Assembly (NCBI GenBank): GCA_021772155.1
Contig: JADYXS010000542.1
Coordinates: forward strand, 1 to 53,609
Direction of reading: 5' to 3'
Length of the DNA: 53,609 bases
Origin: Candidatus Obscuribacter sp.
GTDB lineage: Bacteria; Cyanobacteriota; Vampirovibrionia; Obscuribacterales; Obscuribacteraceae
A program made the translations under genes and the position numbers. Below the pieces are notes generated by a model. That model did not search any database. It was not told where the DNA came from and worked only from the letters and a program-made list of their open reading frames with translations. Below are positions 7,040-15,005 of this stretch, in pieces; positions within the stretch are counted from its first letter, which is position 1, and each line of letters starts with the position of its first letter.

Positions 7040-7987
7040 TTGATCTCAATTGCGCTTGCAGGTTGGAATGTACAAGTCCAGACAGATTCGGCACGCTATC
7101 GTGATTGGCTATTGGAGTGCCTTGCCAATGAATTGCAAGTGACCAAACTAACGGCGGGAAAGAACGGCTCCCGAGAGGTTTCAATCCGAATCATTGAAGA
7201 GATAGGTGTTGAGGTCTCCGGCTCTGTTTCCGTTTCCGCTGGTACCACTTTTGACATTTCGAGGCTTGGGTTTGCAAGGCAGATTCAGTTTGAGACCAAT
7301 CAAATTGAGATTCGCATAAGCAATGCGCAGTATGACCGACCTAACTTCCTGTACCACGTGGGCATCTTGGCCCCGCTGTCTTACTTGTTCCGCCAATATG
7401 GATCCACGCTTGCTCACGCTGGGCTAATTGCCGATCGGCAAGACGGGATACTCATTGTCGGAAAATCCGGGGCTGGAAAAACTTCTCTTTCCTTGGCTTT
7501 GGCATATTCTGGCTACCAGCTCTATTCTGATGAGCACCCGATACTCACGTGGGATGACAATCAAATTCAAGGATCTCGTTTCGTTGGGATTCCGGCATTA
7601 CGCTCGACATCATTAGAGCAGCTTGCCTTGTGTGGCTTTAACACTAATTGGTCTGAGTGGCGCGGAAAGTTTTGTGTTGATGTTGCGAACCTCAAGCTTG
7701 CTGATGCCGGTGAAAAATGCGTAGTGCGGAAAATTATTTTCCCGCAGTATGATCCCAGCGCGCGTTTGGAGTTACGGCGAATCAATCAACTTGATGCGTT
7801 TCGTAAGCTCTGCGAAGACGAGTACTTGCCCGTTTGGTCGCGGCACATTGAAGAACAACGTCGACATAGGTCTCACGTTGATATGTTCCTTGCGCTTGCA
7901 GGCAGGGCCGAAAGTTACGTCTTGCGTTATAACGCTGAGGGATTGGCCGACATCTGCAATGGACGCAAGCTTGCATTTCTGCCGTAG
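7040..7987 (+). CDS. HPr-kinase-related ATPase
   Basis: A 315-aa protein with the HPr Ser kinase/phosphorylase C-terminal fold. The Walker A loop is GKSGAGKTS at 141-149, preceded by LAHAG with the conserved His126 and followed by LYSDEH (Asp164), which matches the Walker B-like site of HprK. The N-terminal 110 residues are not the usual HprK domain. Relatives occur beside PqqD-like proteins (HprK-related kinase A) and as the K enzyme of some lasso clusters, where it phosphorylates a C-terminal Ser. The peptide encoded upstream carries a Ser next to its C-terminal Met, which makes phosphorylation a testable idea. The start is TTG at 7040 with AGGAG seven bases upstream. It ends 26 bases before the convergent GT2 gene. 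Confidence 0.82.
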   Translation: MISIALAGWNVQVQTDSARYRDWLLECLANELQVTKLTAGKNGSREVSIRIIEEIGVEVSGSVSVSAGTTFDISRLGFARQIQFETNQIEIRISNAQYDRPNFLYHVGILAPLSYLFRQYGSTLAHAGLIADRQDGILIVGKSGAGKTSLSLALAYSGYQLYSDEHPILTWDDNQIQGSRFVGIPALRSTSLEQLALCGFNTNWSEWRGKFCVDVANLKLADAGEKCVVRKIIFPQYDPSARLELRRINQLDAFRKLCEDEYLPVWSRHIEEQRRHRSHVDMFLALAGRAESYVLRYNAEGLADICNGRKLAFLP

Positions 7988-8013
7988 GCACACGGAATTT
8001 TGTGAGGCGCGGC

Positions 8014-9087
8014 CTACTGACTTTTGCTGCCCTTCCAGTACCGGACCATTCTTTCCACTGAATCCAACAGGCTATCTATTTCGATATCTTTTTGTTCGTC
8101 GTCGAGGGAACTTAACTGTCCGTCGAGAAGGTTGAAACGGGCGAAGAAATTCGAAGGATTGAGAAGGAGAAGCTCTCGGGCTATGACCTGTGCCTCCGCA
8201 CGCCGTCCAGTTCCTAGCAAGGCGGACATCTCTACATTCTGCTCAACAAACTGCGGATTAATAGATCGAACTGAATCACATACGTCGAGTGCTTCTGCGA
8301 AGTTCTTTTCTTTGATCAGCTGGATCGCTTCTGACATTTGTTTGTCTGCTGGGTGGCTATCTGGCAACGGAAATGACTTGAGCTTCTCGTGCCATTTCTG
8401 ATAGAAATAATCGCTGTTCGCCTTGAGAATTTTATTTCCTCCGGCACGGAGCAAATTTTTGTGAAATAGCTTGACCGATCCTTCGTACAGGATTTTGTAT
8501 CCGGTCAGGCGGGTCCTTAGGCAGTAGTCCGTGTCTTCGAACTGGCAGGGGAAGAACTTTTCGTCAAAGTCTCCCACCGTATCGAACAGCTCCCTGCGCA
8601 TCATCCAGCAGGCTCCAACCAAGGTATCGGTCTCTTTCAAGTACTCGCCCTGACCAACGTCCTTTTCCCAGCGTCTCAGGGATCGCAGCGGACCGCACCG
8701 TGTCTCTGCCGAGAAAATTCGTTGATCCAAATCAACAAATTTACACCCGACAATTCCTACGTTCGGTGTGTACGAAAATGCATTATGCAGTCCCTTCAAC
8801 CAGCCTGGTGTCACCGCGGCGTCATCGTCGAGGAACACCAGCATGTCTTCTTTTATCGCTCGTCCAGCGACGTTGGCCGCCTGCGGAAAGCCCAGATTGG
8901 ATCCCATTAACCTATATTCAAAACCGTCGGCACTGTTTGCCTTTAGCCAATCAGCTGTTCCATCCGTACTTCCATTGTCCACGACAATTAATCGATAAGG
9001 CAGCCCCGCGTCGGAATTCAGCACCGACTGGACGCAATTGGCCAATGCATCTTTGGCGTTGTAAGTAATGATGATTATCGGGATCAC
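8014..9087 (-). CDS. GT2-family glycosyltransferase with TPR-like tail
   Basis: A 357-aa inverting glycosyltransferase (GT-A fold). Evidence: the N-terminal IPIIIITYN strand, VVDNGSTDGT, the metal-binding DDD at 87-89 (FLDDDAAV) and the acidic pair in QFEDTDYC (184-185). The family is typical of rhamnosyl/O-antigen-type transferases. After about residue 250 the chain is alpha-helical and TPR-like (FAEALDVCDSVRSINP and AEAQVIARELLLLNP). The start is GTG at 9087, five bases after the PqqD-like stop, so the two genes are co-transcribed. It converges on the HPr-kinase-like gene. The acceptor is unknown; the neighbourhood suggests a peptide, protein or surface glycan. Confidence 0.9.
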   Translation of the reverse strand: MIPIIIITYNAKDALANCVQSVLNSDAGLPYRLIVVDNGSTDGTADWLKANSADGFEYRLMGSNLGFPQAANVAGRAIKEDMLVFLDDDAAVTPGWLKGLHNAFSYTPNVGIVGCKFVDLDQRIFSAETRCGPLRSLRRWEKDVGQGEYLKETDTLVGACWMMRRELFDTVGDFDEKFFPCQFEDTDYCLRTRLTGYKILYEGSVKLFHKNLLRAGGNKILKANSDYFYQKWHEKLKSFPLPDSHPADKQMSEAIQLIKEKNFAEALDVCDSVRSINPQFVEQNVEMSALLGTGRRAEAQVIARELLLLNPSNFFARFNLLDGQLSSLDDEQKDIEIDSLLDSVERMVRYWKGSKSQ

Positions 9088-9092
9088 GGTGG

Positions 9093-9365
9093 TTACTGTG
9101 TCTCAACCACGGGTTTCAACAGATCCTGCTCGAGAAGCAGGCGAATGTATTCGGTCGTATGCAGGCGCGCGGTTTCAACGTCTATCTTGAAGTCCCGGAC
9201 GACACAATTGGCAGCATGCTCAGCATTTTGTCCGTCGCAAAGGGCCTCCCAGATTGTGCTGCCTACTGCATTCATAGTGAAATAGCTGCCTTCTTCAAGA
9301 TTGAGCACGACCAGCTCGTTGTCTAGCTTTCGCCACACCAGTTTTGCTCGATCTATTTCGTACAT
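9093..9365 (-). CDS. PqqD-family (RRE-like) protein
   Basis: A 90-aa protein of the PqqD/RiPP-recognition-element type. These small winged-helix-like proteins bind precursor leader peptides and deliver them to modifying enzymes. The signature is a beta-hairpin LVVLNLEEGSYFTMN followed by helix VGSTIWEALCDG and a C-terminal helical half (TTEYIRLLLEQDLL). Length matches stand-alone PqqD and lasso B1 proteins. The start is ATG at 9363-9365 with an excellent AAGGAGG site. It overlaps functionally with the cassette at 5897-7987 and is transcribed towards it together with GT2. No pyrroloquinoline synthesis genes are near, so a pqqD symbol is not justified. Confidence 0.85.
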   Translation of the reverse strand: MYEIDRAKLVWRKLDNELVVLNLEEGSYFTMNAVGSTIWEALCDGQNAEHAANCVVRDFKIDVETARLHTTEYIRLLLEQDLLKPVVETQ

Positions 9366-9883
9366 TCATCCTCCTTGCAAAGGGTCCGTTCTTTCGCGTC
9401 GATCCTCAGGCGCTTAGGGTGGATCACCAGTCCCGGAAGGCGTGTCCATCCATCAATCCCGGTCCTAGAGTCTATTGTACGTTGTTCCGCTGGCTACGGC
9501 TGCTTTGAGAACCACTGATCGACTTGACGGTCATGCAGATGAGAAACAGATTTCCTGGCAGGACAGACCTTGATTTGCTGGATTTCAAGTAGCTGTTGTA
9601 GGCGGCAAGCAAGATCAGAAGTTGGTAATTATGCAGGAATTGCTCGACCGTCCATGGCAGCCGCCATTGGAGGAGCGGGCCTCGGCACAGCAAGCTGTGC
9701 ACGAGCTACGGTCAAGCCGCTCCGTAATGTGATGACAAAAGTCAACACTCAATTAGTCGGTGACGTCAGTTGCCCGTCAGTTAGAGCAGGGTGTCTTAAC
9801 TTATGGCTCTGCCTTGTGCAGAGGCTGGTGCGCTTTGAATCAACTATGTGGCACCGATTCTCGCCACTTGCGTCTTGAGAAAA
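9366..9883. other. Non-coding or decayed stretch
   Basis: No frame here has both a ribosome site and protein-like composition. Short frames exist on both strands (for example a 33-codon frame beginning MQELLDRPW near 9632), but none resembles a family I know. The part next to 9366 must contain the promoter of the PqqD-GT2 operon. Confidence 0.4.
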
Positions 9884-10110
9884 ATGCATACCAAGCTTGA
9901 GAAAACTGCAGCCAAGTTCGCCGATTTGTTAGGGACAGCGAGGCCGTCCAACTGAAACTCGATGAAATCATCCGAGCCATGGATGCAGCTGATGATGACG
10001 TTATGGACCTTGAAGACAAGTCTCAGCAAGAACTAGATGAGGTGAAAAAACAGTATCTGGATCTTGCTGCGGGCGCACAAAAGGAACCAGATCAGCGCAA
10101 GGCCTCGTGA
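9884..10110 (+). pseudogene. Low-affinity iron permease-like gene with its middle deleted
   Basis: The first frame starts at ATG 9884 and reads MHTKLEKTAAKFADLLG, like the N-terminal start of small low-affinity iron permease (pfam04120-type) proteins. It stops soon after. In another phase, from about 9931, the DNA reads RDSEAVQLKLDEIIRAMD and continues to a TGA at 10108-10110. This matches the conserved C-terminal half that follows the membrane helices in that family (typically QNRDSEAxQLKLDELIRA). The two helices and about 80 residues between are missing and the frame has changed. The protein can no longer span the membrane, so I call it a pseudogene. Confidence 0.7.
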
Positions 10111-10243
10111 CTTAATCGTTCTTGCATTTCGTTGGAATATCTACAGCTATGGCAGGCTGCGATTCTCTGAATGCAACTGAGCGCACGTCGTTTGAATGCT
10201 CCGCAAAATCCGATGGAAAAGGCGTGACTGCCCAGTCTGTCGC

Positions 10244-11089
10244 CTATTTGGGCTGACTTCGACTGGCTTTCCATTTTTGAAACCCTTCATTCCGATCCGG
10301 TGGCGCCGTAACTTCATAGTCCTTTTCGGTAGGGCGCAGTTGCGGATCGAGAGCTACTCGGCGGTCGAAGACGAAACATTCGCCCTGCCAGTGGGCGCCA
10401 CCGACGTCCTCGAAGTAGCGCAAGATGCCACCATCAAGCTGGTATACGTTTTCGAAGTTGGACTCGCGCAAGAAGAGGGCGGCTTTCTCGCAACGAATTC
10501 CGCCCGTGCAGAAAGACACAATGGTTTTTTCAGCAAGATCGGTCTTGGTAGCATCGGCGGTGCTCAGGAAAGCTTGAGGGAATTCACTGAAACGCTCAAT
10601 CGGGAAATTGAGAGATCCTTCAAATGTTCCGATTCCGACCTCATATCCGTTGCGAGTGTCGAGCAGCACCACTTCGCGCCCGTTATCGTCGTGCCCTTGA
10701 TCGAGCCATTGCTTCAATGTCTTGGGATCGATCGCCGGTGCTCGTGCAGTCTTATCCGGACAAATCATCGGGTGCTTCATGGCGATGATTTCATTCTTGA
10801 TGCGCACCACCATTCGTCGAAACGGCTGATGGTCGGTGATAGATTCTTTTACTTCGATATTGGAAAAGCGTTGCGCAAATCGTTCATCGTCTCGCAAGAA
10901 GTGCAGAAAGGAATCAATAGAGGCGCGTTCGCCTGCCACGAAGAGATTGATTCCTTCGCGAGCAAGCAAAATGTTGCCCATCAGATTGAGTTCCTCGCCG
11001 CGCTCCTTGAGGATAGAGCGCCATTCGGAAGGATCCGGGACCTCGATAAATTTATAGGCAGCGATGTTGACGATTTGCATGGAGCCCAT
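10244..11089 (-). CDS. trhO: tRNA uridine(34) hydroxylase / rhodanese TrhO
   Basis: A 281-aa cytosolic protein of the YceA/TrhO family, which hydroxylates wobble uridine in tRNA on the route to 5-methoxy- or 5-carboxymethoxyuridine. The N-terminal domain has LLAREGINLFVAG. The central rhodanese domain has VLLDTRNGYEVGIGTFEGS, and the active-site Cys194 lies in FCTGGIRCEK. A further GECFVFDRRV segment follows. This is the normal order and nearly normal length. The start is ATG 11089; a second ATG nine bases downstream is also possible, and neither has a strong ribosome site. The gene is divergent from the HET-C-like gene. A long open frame on the opposite strand is only its shadow. Confidence 0.94.
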   Translation of the reverse strand: MGSMQIVNIAAYKFIEVPDPSEWRSILKERGEELNLMGNILLAREGINLFVAGERASIDSFLHFLRDDERFAQRFSNIEVKESITDHQPFRRMVVRIKNEIIAMKHPMICPDKTARAPAIDPKTLKQWLDQGHDDNGREVVLLDTRNGYEVGIGTFEGSLNFPIERFSEFPQAFLSTADATKTDLAEKTIVSFCTGGIRCEKAALFLRESNFENVYQLDGGILRYFEDVGGAHWQGECFVFDRRVALDPQLRPTEKDYEVTAPPDRNEGFQKWKASRSQPK

Positions 11090-11208
11090 TATACGCTTAG
11101 CAGGCGTGTCCGTTTACGGCCAACCTTGCGAGCCAATAGTGGGGCTGCAAGGATGAACAAAACATGGTGGGATTCGCTAAACTGATCGCAGTTTTGGGGA
11201 CGAAATTT

Positions 11209-12630
11209 ATGTTGAAGCCGTTATCCGCCACACTACTGGCAGCAGTACTTCTGTCAAGTGCGAGTGTCCCAGCTGGAGCATTCAAAAGCTTCACCGCCTT
11301 TGGGGGCGCTGTCCACGATCAGATAACTCGGTCCGCGCTCGGAAAAGCAGGGTTTAAAGAAGCGAGCTTGAAATTCATAGACAAGAGTTGCTATGGGCAG
11401 GATGTAGTTGGGACTCCGGCATTCACGGAGTCTAAGCGCCACTTCGATGACTGCGAGCTTAAGGCTAGTCATGACTACGTCGAGAGCTGCTATCTGGACA
11501 TCGATAAGCATGTGTGCGCTGCCGGCAAAAACTCGGCAGATAAGAAATCCGTTCTCAAATCGTTTGGAGAGCTATTGCACACGGTGCAAGATTTCTATTC
11601 GCACTCAAATTACGTAGAATTGGCCCTAAAACGAAATTCGGCGCTAAGACCAGATGCAATACCACTGGTGGACTGGCAGTCTCTGGTTAGTCCCAACGCT
11701 GCCTTGAGGACGGGTCATTTTTATTACGTTGCTATCAATGATAATGAAGAGTTCGCTCCCGGTACGCTGGGAATGCCCACGGCAACCACTAGAGACGAAG
11801 TGATCAGCAAGTTGATACAGCATTCTCAACTCACACCCGGCACAAAGTATTTGCCCAGCAAAGACTATGCCAAGCAGAGCACTTTTGCCCAAAAGATAGA
11901 TTACACCACCGATAAGCAATACTCTTATCCTCACCGTGATCTCAACAAAGACAACGCCGGTACTGATCAAGGCAAAGTCTCCAATCCAGCTACGTCCGTG
12001 AATCTCCACAACTACGCATTGCAGCTAGCGATCAGAGACACCGCGCGCCAATGGGAAAGGTTGGAAAAGACAATTAAGGCGAAGTGTTCCAAAGACGCCA
12101 GCGGAATAATTGCCGCATTAAAGCAAGGGCCGCCTGAGGGGAAAGTAAATCTAACCGAAATATCGCCAGCAATTAGTGAAAAGCTCGTACAGATTGCAGA
12201 TGAAATTACTGAGTCCTCCGGTCTAGCTGCTTACGACATGAAGGGTGGACCGTACGATGTTGAGATAGATTGGAATGGCCCAGAAGCTAAATACTTCATG
12301 CTGTTCAATCTCTACGACCTGGCTCGCGACGCGAATCTCGAGCTGATGACAAGCAACCTTCGAGGTCAGCCCGGGGTAAGGGATCTTATGCTTGGTGGCG
12401 AGCCGGCTAAACAATCAGGACCGGCAAAGTACGCTCCGAGGAAAACCTACCAAAGCCAACTCCTCACGATGTCCGGTAATAAATACCTGAGATTTCAGGT
12501 TGACTTACCTGACTGGACCAAAGATGGGCAGAATCTTTGCGGTGCCAATATGGAGCGGTTTAGCAAGGCTGGGATGGCTGCAGTTAAGAAGAATGCCTTC
12601 CCGTCAGTCAAGCTAAAAGGTACAAAATGA
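11209..12630 (+). CDS. Secreted HET-C-like protein
   Basis: A 473-aa predicted exported protein. A classic signal peptide (MLKPLSATLLAAVLL... ending PAGA before Phe25) supports ATG 11209, which has a GGGGA site; ATG 11164 would add 15 residues. The mature protein has VHDQITRSAL (His36) and ELLHTVQDFYSHSNYVEL (121-138, with His124 and His132). The latter resembles the conserved motif of fungal HET-C and its bacterial relatives, which share histidine spacing with zinc-dependent phospholipase C/P1-nuclease folds. A lipid or phosphoester hydrolase role is plausible but unproven. It has no obvious operon partner beyond a very short frame directly after it. Confidence 0.75.
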   Translation: MLKPLSATLLAAVLLSSASVPAGAFKSFTAFGGAVHDQITRSALGKAGFKEASLKFIDKSCYGQDVVGTPAFTESKRHFDDCELKASHDYVESCYLDIDKHVCAAGKNSADKKSVLKSFGELLHTVQDFYSHSNYVELALKRNSALRPDAIPLVDWQSLVSPNAALRTGHFYYVAINDNEEFAPGTLGMPTATTRDEVISKLIQHSQLTPGTKYLPSKDYAKQSTFAQKIDYTTDKQYSYPHRDLNKDNAGTDQGKVSNPATSVNLHNYALQLAIRDTARQWERLEKTIKAKCSKDASGIIAALKQGPPEGKVNLTEISPAISEKLVQIADEITESSGLAAYDMKGGPYDVEIDWNGPEAKYFMLFNLYDLARDANLELMTSNLRGQPGVRDLMLGGEPAKQSGPAKYAPRKTYQSQLLTMSGNKYLRFQVDLPDWTKDGQNLCGANMERFSKAGMAAVKKNAFPSVKLKGTK

Positions 12631-12636
12631 ACCAAA

Positions 12637-12870
12637 ATGGCAACCTTGGCTGCCATTGCACTTGGATCACCAACGAATGCGGTCAACGGTAATCTCGTTG
12701 CCTATGGGTTGGGTAACCCTGCGTTGGGATATAGAATGCACAGCAGCCTGATGGCCGCAGCGCCGATTGTACAGGGAAAAGCCACTTTTGCTAGGGTCTT
12801 CACTGAAAACAAATTGACGCGCAAGAAAATGAAGAAGGCACGCACTTCATCAAGGTACCAACACCACTAA
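12637..12870 (+). CDS. Doubtful small ORF after the HET-C-like gene
   Basis: A 77-codon ATG frame begins six bases after the previous stop and reads MATLAAIALGSPTNAV onward, ending in a basic tail. It has no good ribosome site of its own. A 21-codon frame (MNQNGNLGCHC...) overlaps the HET-C-like stop in an ATGA arrangement. A third phase reads EEGTHFIKVPTPLKYLKL near 12830-12890. The mixture of protein-like pieces in different frames suggests a decayed gene. No family is recognised. Confidence 0.3.
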   Translation: MATLAAIALGSPTNAVNGNLVAYGLGNPALGYRMHSSLMAAAPIVQGKATFARVFTENKLTRKKMKKARTSSRYQHH

Positions 12871-12965
12871 AGTACTTGAAGCTCCACGAATTACGCCACT
12901 AGATATGGGATCTGGTGGCACCGTCAGAGCGAATTCAATTCTGGTGCGGAACTTCGAAGTCGATT

Positions 12966-13223
12966 TTAGTCAAACGTCCACGGAATAGGCGCAGTAGTTT
13001 CGCTATCTTGGATTGGATGCGCCTCGACGAGTGCGATATGCCCGTCTTCATGCGCCCACATCTCGAAGAACTCATGCTCGGCTTTCTCGAAGCCGCGCTC
13101 GCGCAGAAATGCCAAAGCGTTGTCGAATGAATAGAACACAGGCTCGCCGGGCTGGCTGCATGGGTCCTCCTCATAATGAGCGTTTTCGCAGTCGATGATA
13201 ATGATGTTTATCGTGTGCTTCAT
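12966..13223 (-). CDS. Small hypothetical protein
   Basis: An 85-aa acidic protein beginning MKHTINIIIIDCENAHY. It contains FYSFDNALAFLRERGFEKAE and EMWAHEDGHIALVEAHP. Composition and strand-helix alternation look like a real alpha/beta protein, but I do not recognise the family. The start is ATG 13221-13223 with a GGAG site about 11 bases upstream. A small frame ends five bases before its start (13229), so the two were probably co-translated. No signal peptide or membrane segment is present. Confidence 0.6.
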   Translation of the reverse strand: MKHTINIIIIDCENAHYEEDPCSQPGEPVFYSFDNALAFLRERGFEKAEHEFFEMWAHEDGHIALVEAHPIQDSETTAPIPWTFD

Positions 13224-13228
13224 GTCGC

Positions 13229-13380
13229 CTACTTCTCCGGTGTTTGCATGCCTAACAGTGTGGCTGCTTGAACCATGACCTCGATGGCGTCATACTCACT
13301 GAGCCCATCGTGACCGCTAGCTTCGAAGTATAGTCGCACAATCTTTAGCCCGTTTTGTCAGCCAGTTGATGAATTATTTA
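13229..13380 (-). pseudogene. Frameshifted remnant upstream of the 85-aa gene
   Basis: On the minus strand one phase reads IIHQLADKTG then stops. The next phase continues LKIVRLYFEASGHDGLSEY and runs to a TAG at 13229-13231, five bases before the next ATG. The switch occurs at a GGG run and a one-base deletion would explain it. An in-frame TAA also lies before IIHQ. Alternatively a GTG at 13339 could start a 36-aa protein. The tight spacing to the downstream gene suggests a former operon. Confidence 0.4.
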
Positions 13381-13807
13381 TGCGACTACTCGACTTGGAT
13401 TCAGCTTCAATGTGGTCGAAGAAATGTTGGGAGACCGCGCTGAGTCCGTTAGCCTGTCGGGACTTGCGCTCTCCTATTCCTCCCGTTTGAATTTATCGGG
13501 CGCACTTCATGGAAATGAAGCCGATGATTGGTGCTTCAAAAGCCAGCTCCAATCCATGGACATAGGCAGTATGCCTCACTGTTCATGGTTGTAGTATCCA
13601 CTCGGCTTGTCAAACATTGCCCATTTTGGGCATGAATTGCCGTGACCGGTTGCTGGACAATCACGCCCAAACGAAGGGCCCTGCTGCCAAGGCACTTGTC
13701 AAGATGGCACCGTCCGTGCATAATAGTAGGGCTTGTTGCTTTGCCGACTGGCATAATTAGCCAGTCTTAGTAAACTGGATGCTCCAACCAAGGTCAGGTG
13801 ATGATCA
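13381..13807. other. Intergenic stretch without recognisable features
   Basis: About 430 bases with only short frames lacking ribosome sites. It must contain the promoter of the S41 peptidase gene; I see no convincing hexamers or hairpin. Confidence 0.35.
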
Positions 13808-14755
13808 ATGTCTCGCTGCAAACGATTGCGGCAAGCGGCTTTAGTGTCAGCGTTTTTATTACTGCTTTCGATTCCACAAGTCCGTGCAGTCGAAAACGGG
13901 GGCACCATCAGCCTGAAAGATCGCCTGTCCTGCGGTTGGGCTCTATTGCGTGCCAATACGCTCTATCCAGAGCGGCTCCCGGACTGGCAATCATGCCAGG
14001 AACAGTTTGCAAGAAATGTCGACATGGTCGACCAGAAGACGGCCGATGAGGCGATGTCTGAATTGGTTAGTCTCGTTCATGACGACTACACCTTCTTTCG
14101 CGATCGCGCTCACACTGCCGAATTTAGAGAAAGCATCGAACAGCGAAGTGCGGTTCGCTTCAACCTCGACAACAATGGAGTTGCTCATATTACGATAGGC
14201 ACATTTGTAAACAAGCACGTCGCAATGGAAATGCGCGATGCACTCCAAATGCTTGCCGAGGCCAACAGTTATGTGCTTGACCTACGCGGAAACAAGGGCG
14301 GATTGGTTAACCAAGCTTTCATTGTGTATTCGATGTTCGTCGATGAAGGAGCGTTCGCAGTGTTCAAGGGCCGCACGGATGGCAATTCCTACGTAGAGGC
14401 ATTGAATGTATCACGCAAGCGATTAGAGCGAAAGCACAATGGCAAACTGACTACATCGGCACGAATTGCGAATCTGACTGCGAACAAACCGCTGACGATC
14501 TTGGTTGATGGCGATACGCGTTCTGCTGCAGAACTACTTGCCGGTGCCCTGCGCGACTGTGGGCGGGCTCGGCTCGTGGGCACCCGCACATTCGGTAAGG
14601 GAGTTGGTCAAGACACCTGGACACTGAGCGATGGAAGTTCAGTCCGTATTACGACCGGAAGATCGTACCTGCTGAAAAGCGGTTGCATAGACGGTTGTGG
14701 CTTGGAACCAGACATTACACGAGATATGCCCTCCGATGATGCAATCTTGCCTTGA
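13808..14755 (+). CDS. S41-family serine peptidase
   Basis: A 315-aa secreted or periplasmic peptidase of the C-terminal-processing (Tsp/CtpA) family. An N-terminal signal peptide (basic RCKRLR, then a Leu-rich stretch, cleavage near VRA) is followed by a helical region. The core has AHITIGTF, SYVLDLRGNKGG, the nucleophile Ser239 in GDTRSAAELLAG and the general base Lys264 in RTFGKGVGQ. These motifs are all in order. The chain is short and I see no PDZ domain between the helical part and the core, so substrate capture must differ from classic Tsp. ATG 13808 has AGGTG-type bases upstream. Its extra Cys pairs (SGCIDGCGL) could form disulfides after export. Confidence 0.87.
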   Translation: MSRCKRLRQAALVSAFLLLLSIPQVRAVENGGTISLKDRLSCGWALLRANTLYPERLPDWQSCQEQFARNVDMVDQKTADEAMSELVSLVHDDYTFFRDRAHTAEFRESIEQRSAVRFNLDNNGVAHITIGTFVNKHVAMEMRDALQMLAEANSYVLDLRGNKGGLVNQAFIVYSMFVDEGAFAVFKGRTDGNSYVEALNVSRKRLERKHNGKLTTSARIANLTANKPLTILVDGDTRSAAELLAGALRDCGRARLVGTRTFGKGVGQDTWTLSDGSSVRITTGRSYLLKSGCIDGCGLEPDITRDMPSDDAILP

Positions 14756-14854
14756 CTCCCATGTAGCATCCACACGTTGGTTATCGATTGGTTATGGATG
14801 CCCTGGCGACGGCGCACACCCCGATCGGTGTCAGTAAATCCTACGTGAGGGCAA

Positions 14855-14945
14855 GTGAGGCTCGAAGTTTCGCTTGAAACTGTGTGGATGTGAGACTTAA
14901 AGTTTGAATTGCAACTGTGTGGGGAAAGTGAGACTCGAAGCGTCA
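14855..14945. repeat. Degenerate 35-38 bp tandem repeat, about 2.4 copies
   Basis: Units begin at 14855, 14890 and 14928 with GTGAGGCTCGAAG, GTGAGACTTAAAG and GTGAGACTCGAAG. In the first two copies the element ends in ACTGTGTGG. The array lies between the S41 peptidase and the DUF3592 gene, in a region with no coding frame. Confidence 0.6.
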
Positions 14946-15005
14946 CTAACGTTTCGTGATGGCAAAGAAGTCTCGACTAAGCGATGAACCAGCAAGGAAT
15001 TTGGA

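Noticed and set aside
9093..9365. Calling the PqqD-like gene part of pyrroloquinoline quinone synthesis
   Set aside because: No pqqA, pqqB, pqqC or pqqE genes are present nearby; the context is the peptide/HPr-kinase cassette.
9570..9878. A 102-codon plus-strand frame
   Set aside because: Cys/Arg-rich, no ribosome site, and its end runs into the remnant permease region. Not protein-like.
10196..11185. A 329-codon plus-strand frame
   Set aside because: It is fully antisense to trhO, which has clear family motifs and the active-site Cys. The antisense translation has no domain-like features.
14765..14800. Possible hairpin GCATCCA...TGGATGC after the S41 gene
   Set aside because: The loop is over 20 bases and no T-run follows; too weak to call a terminator.
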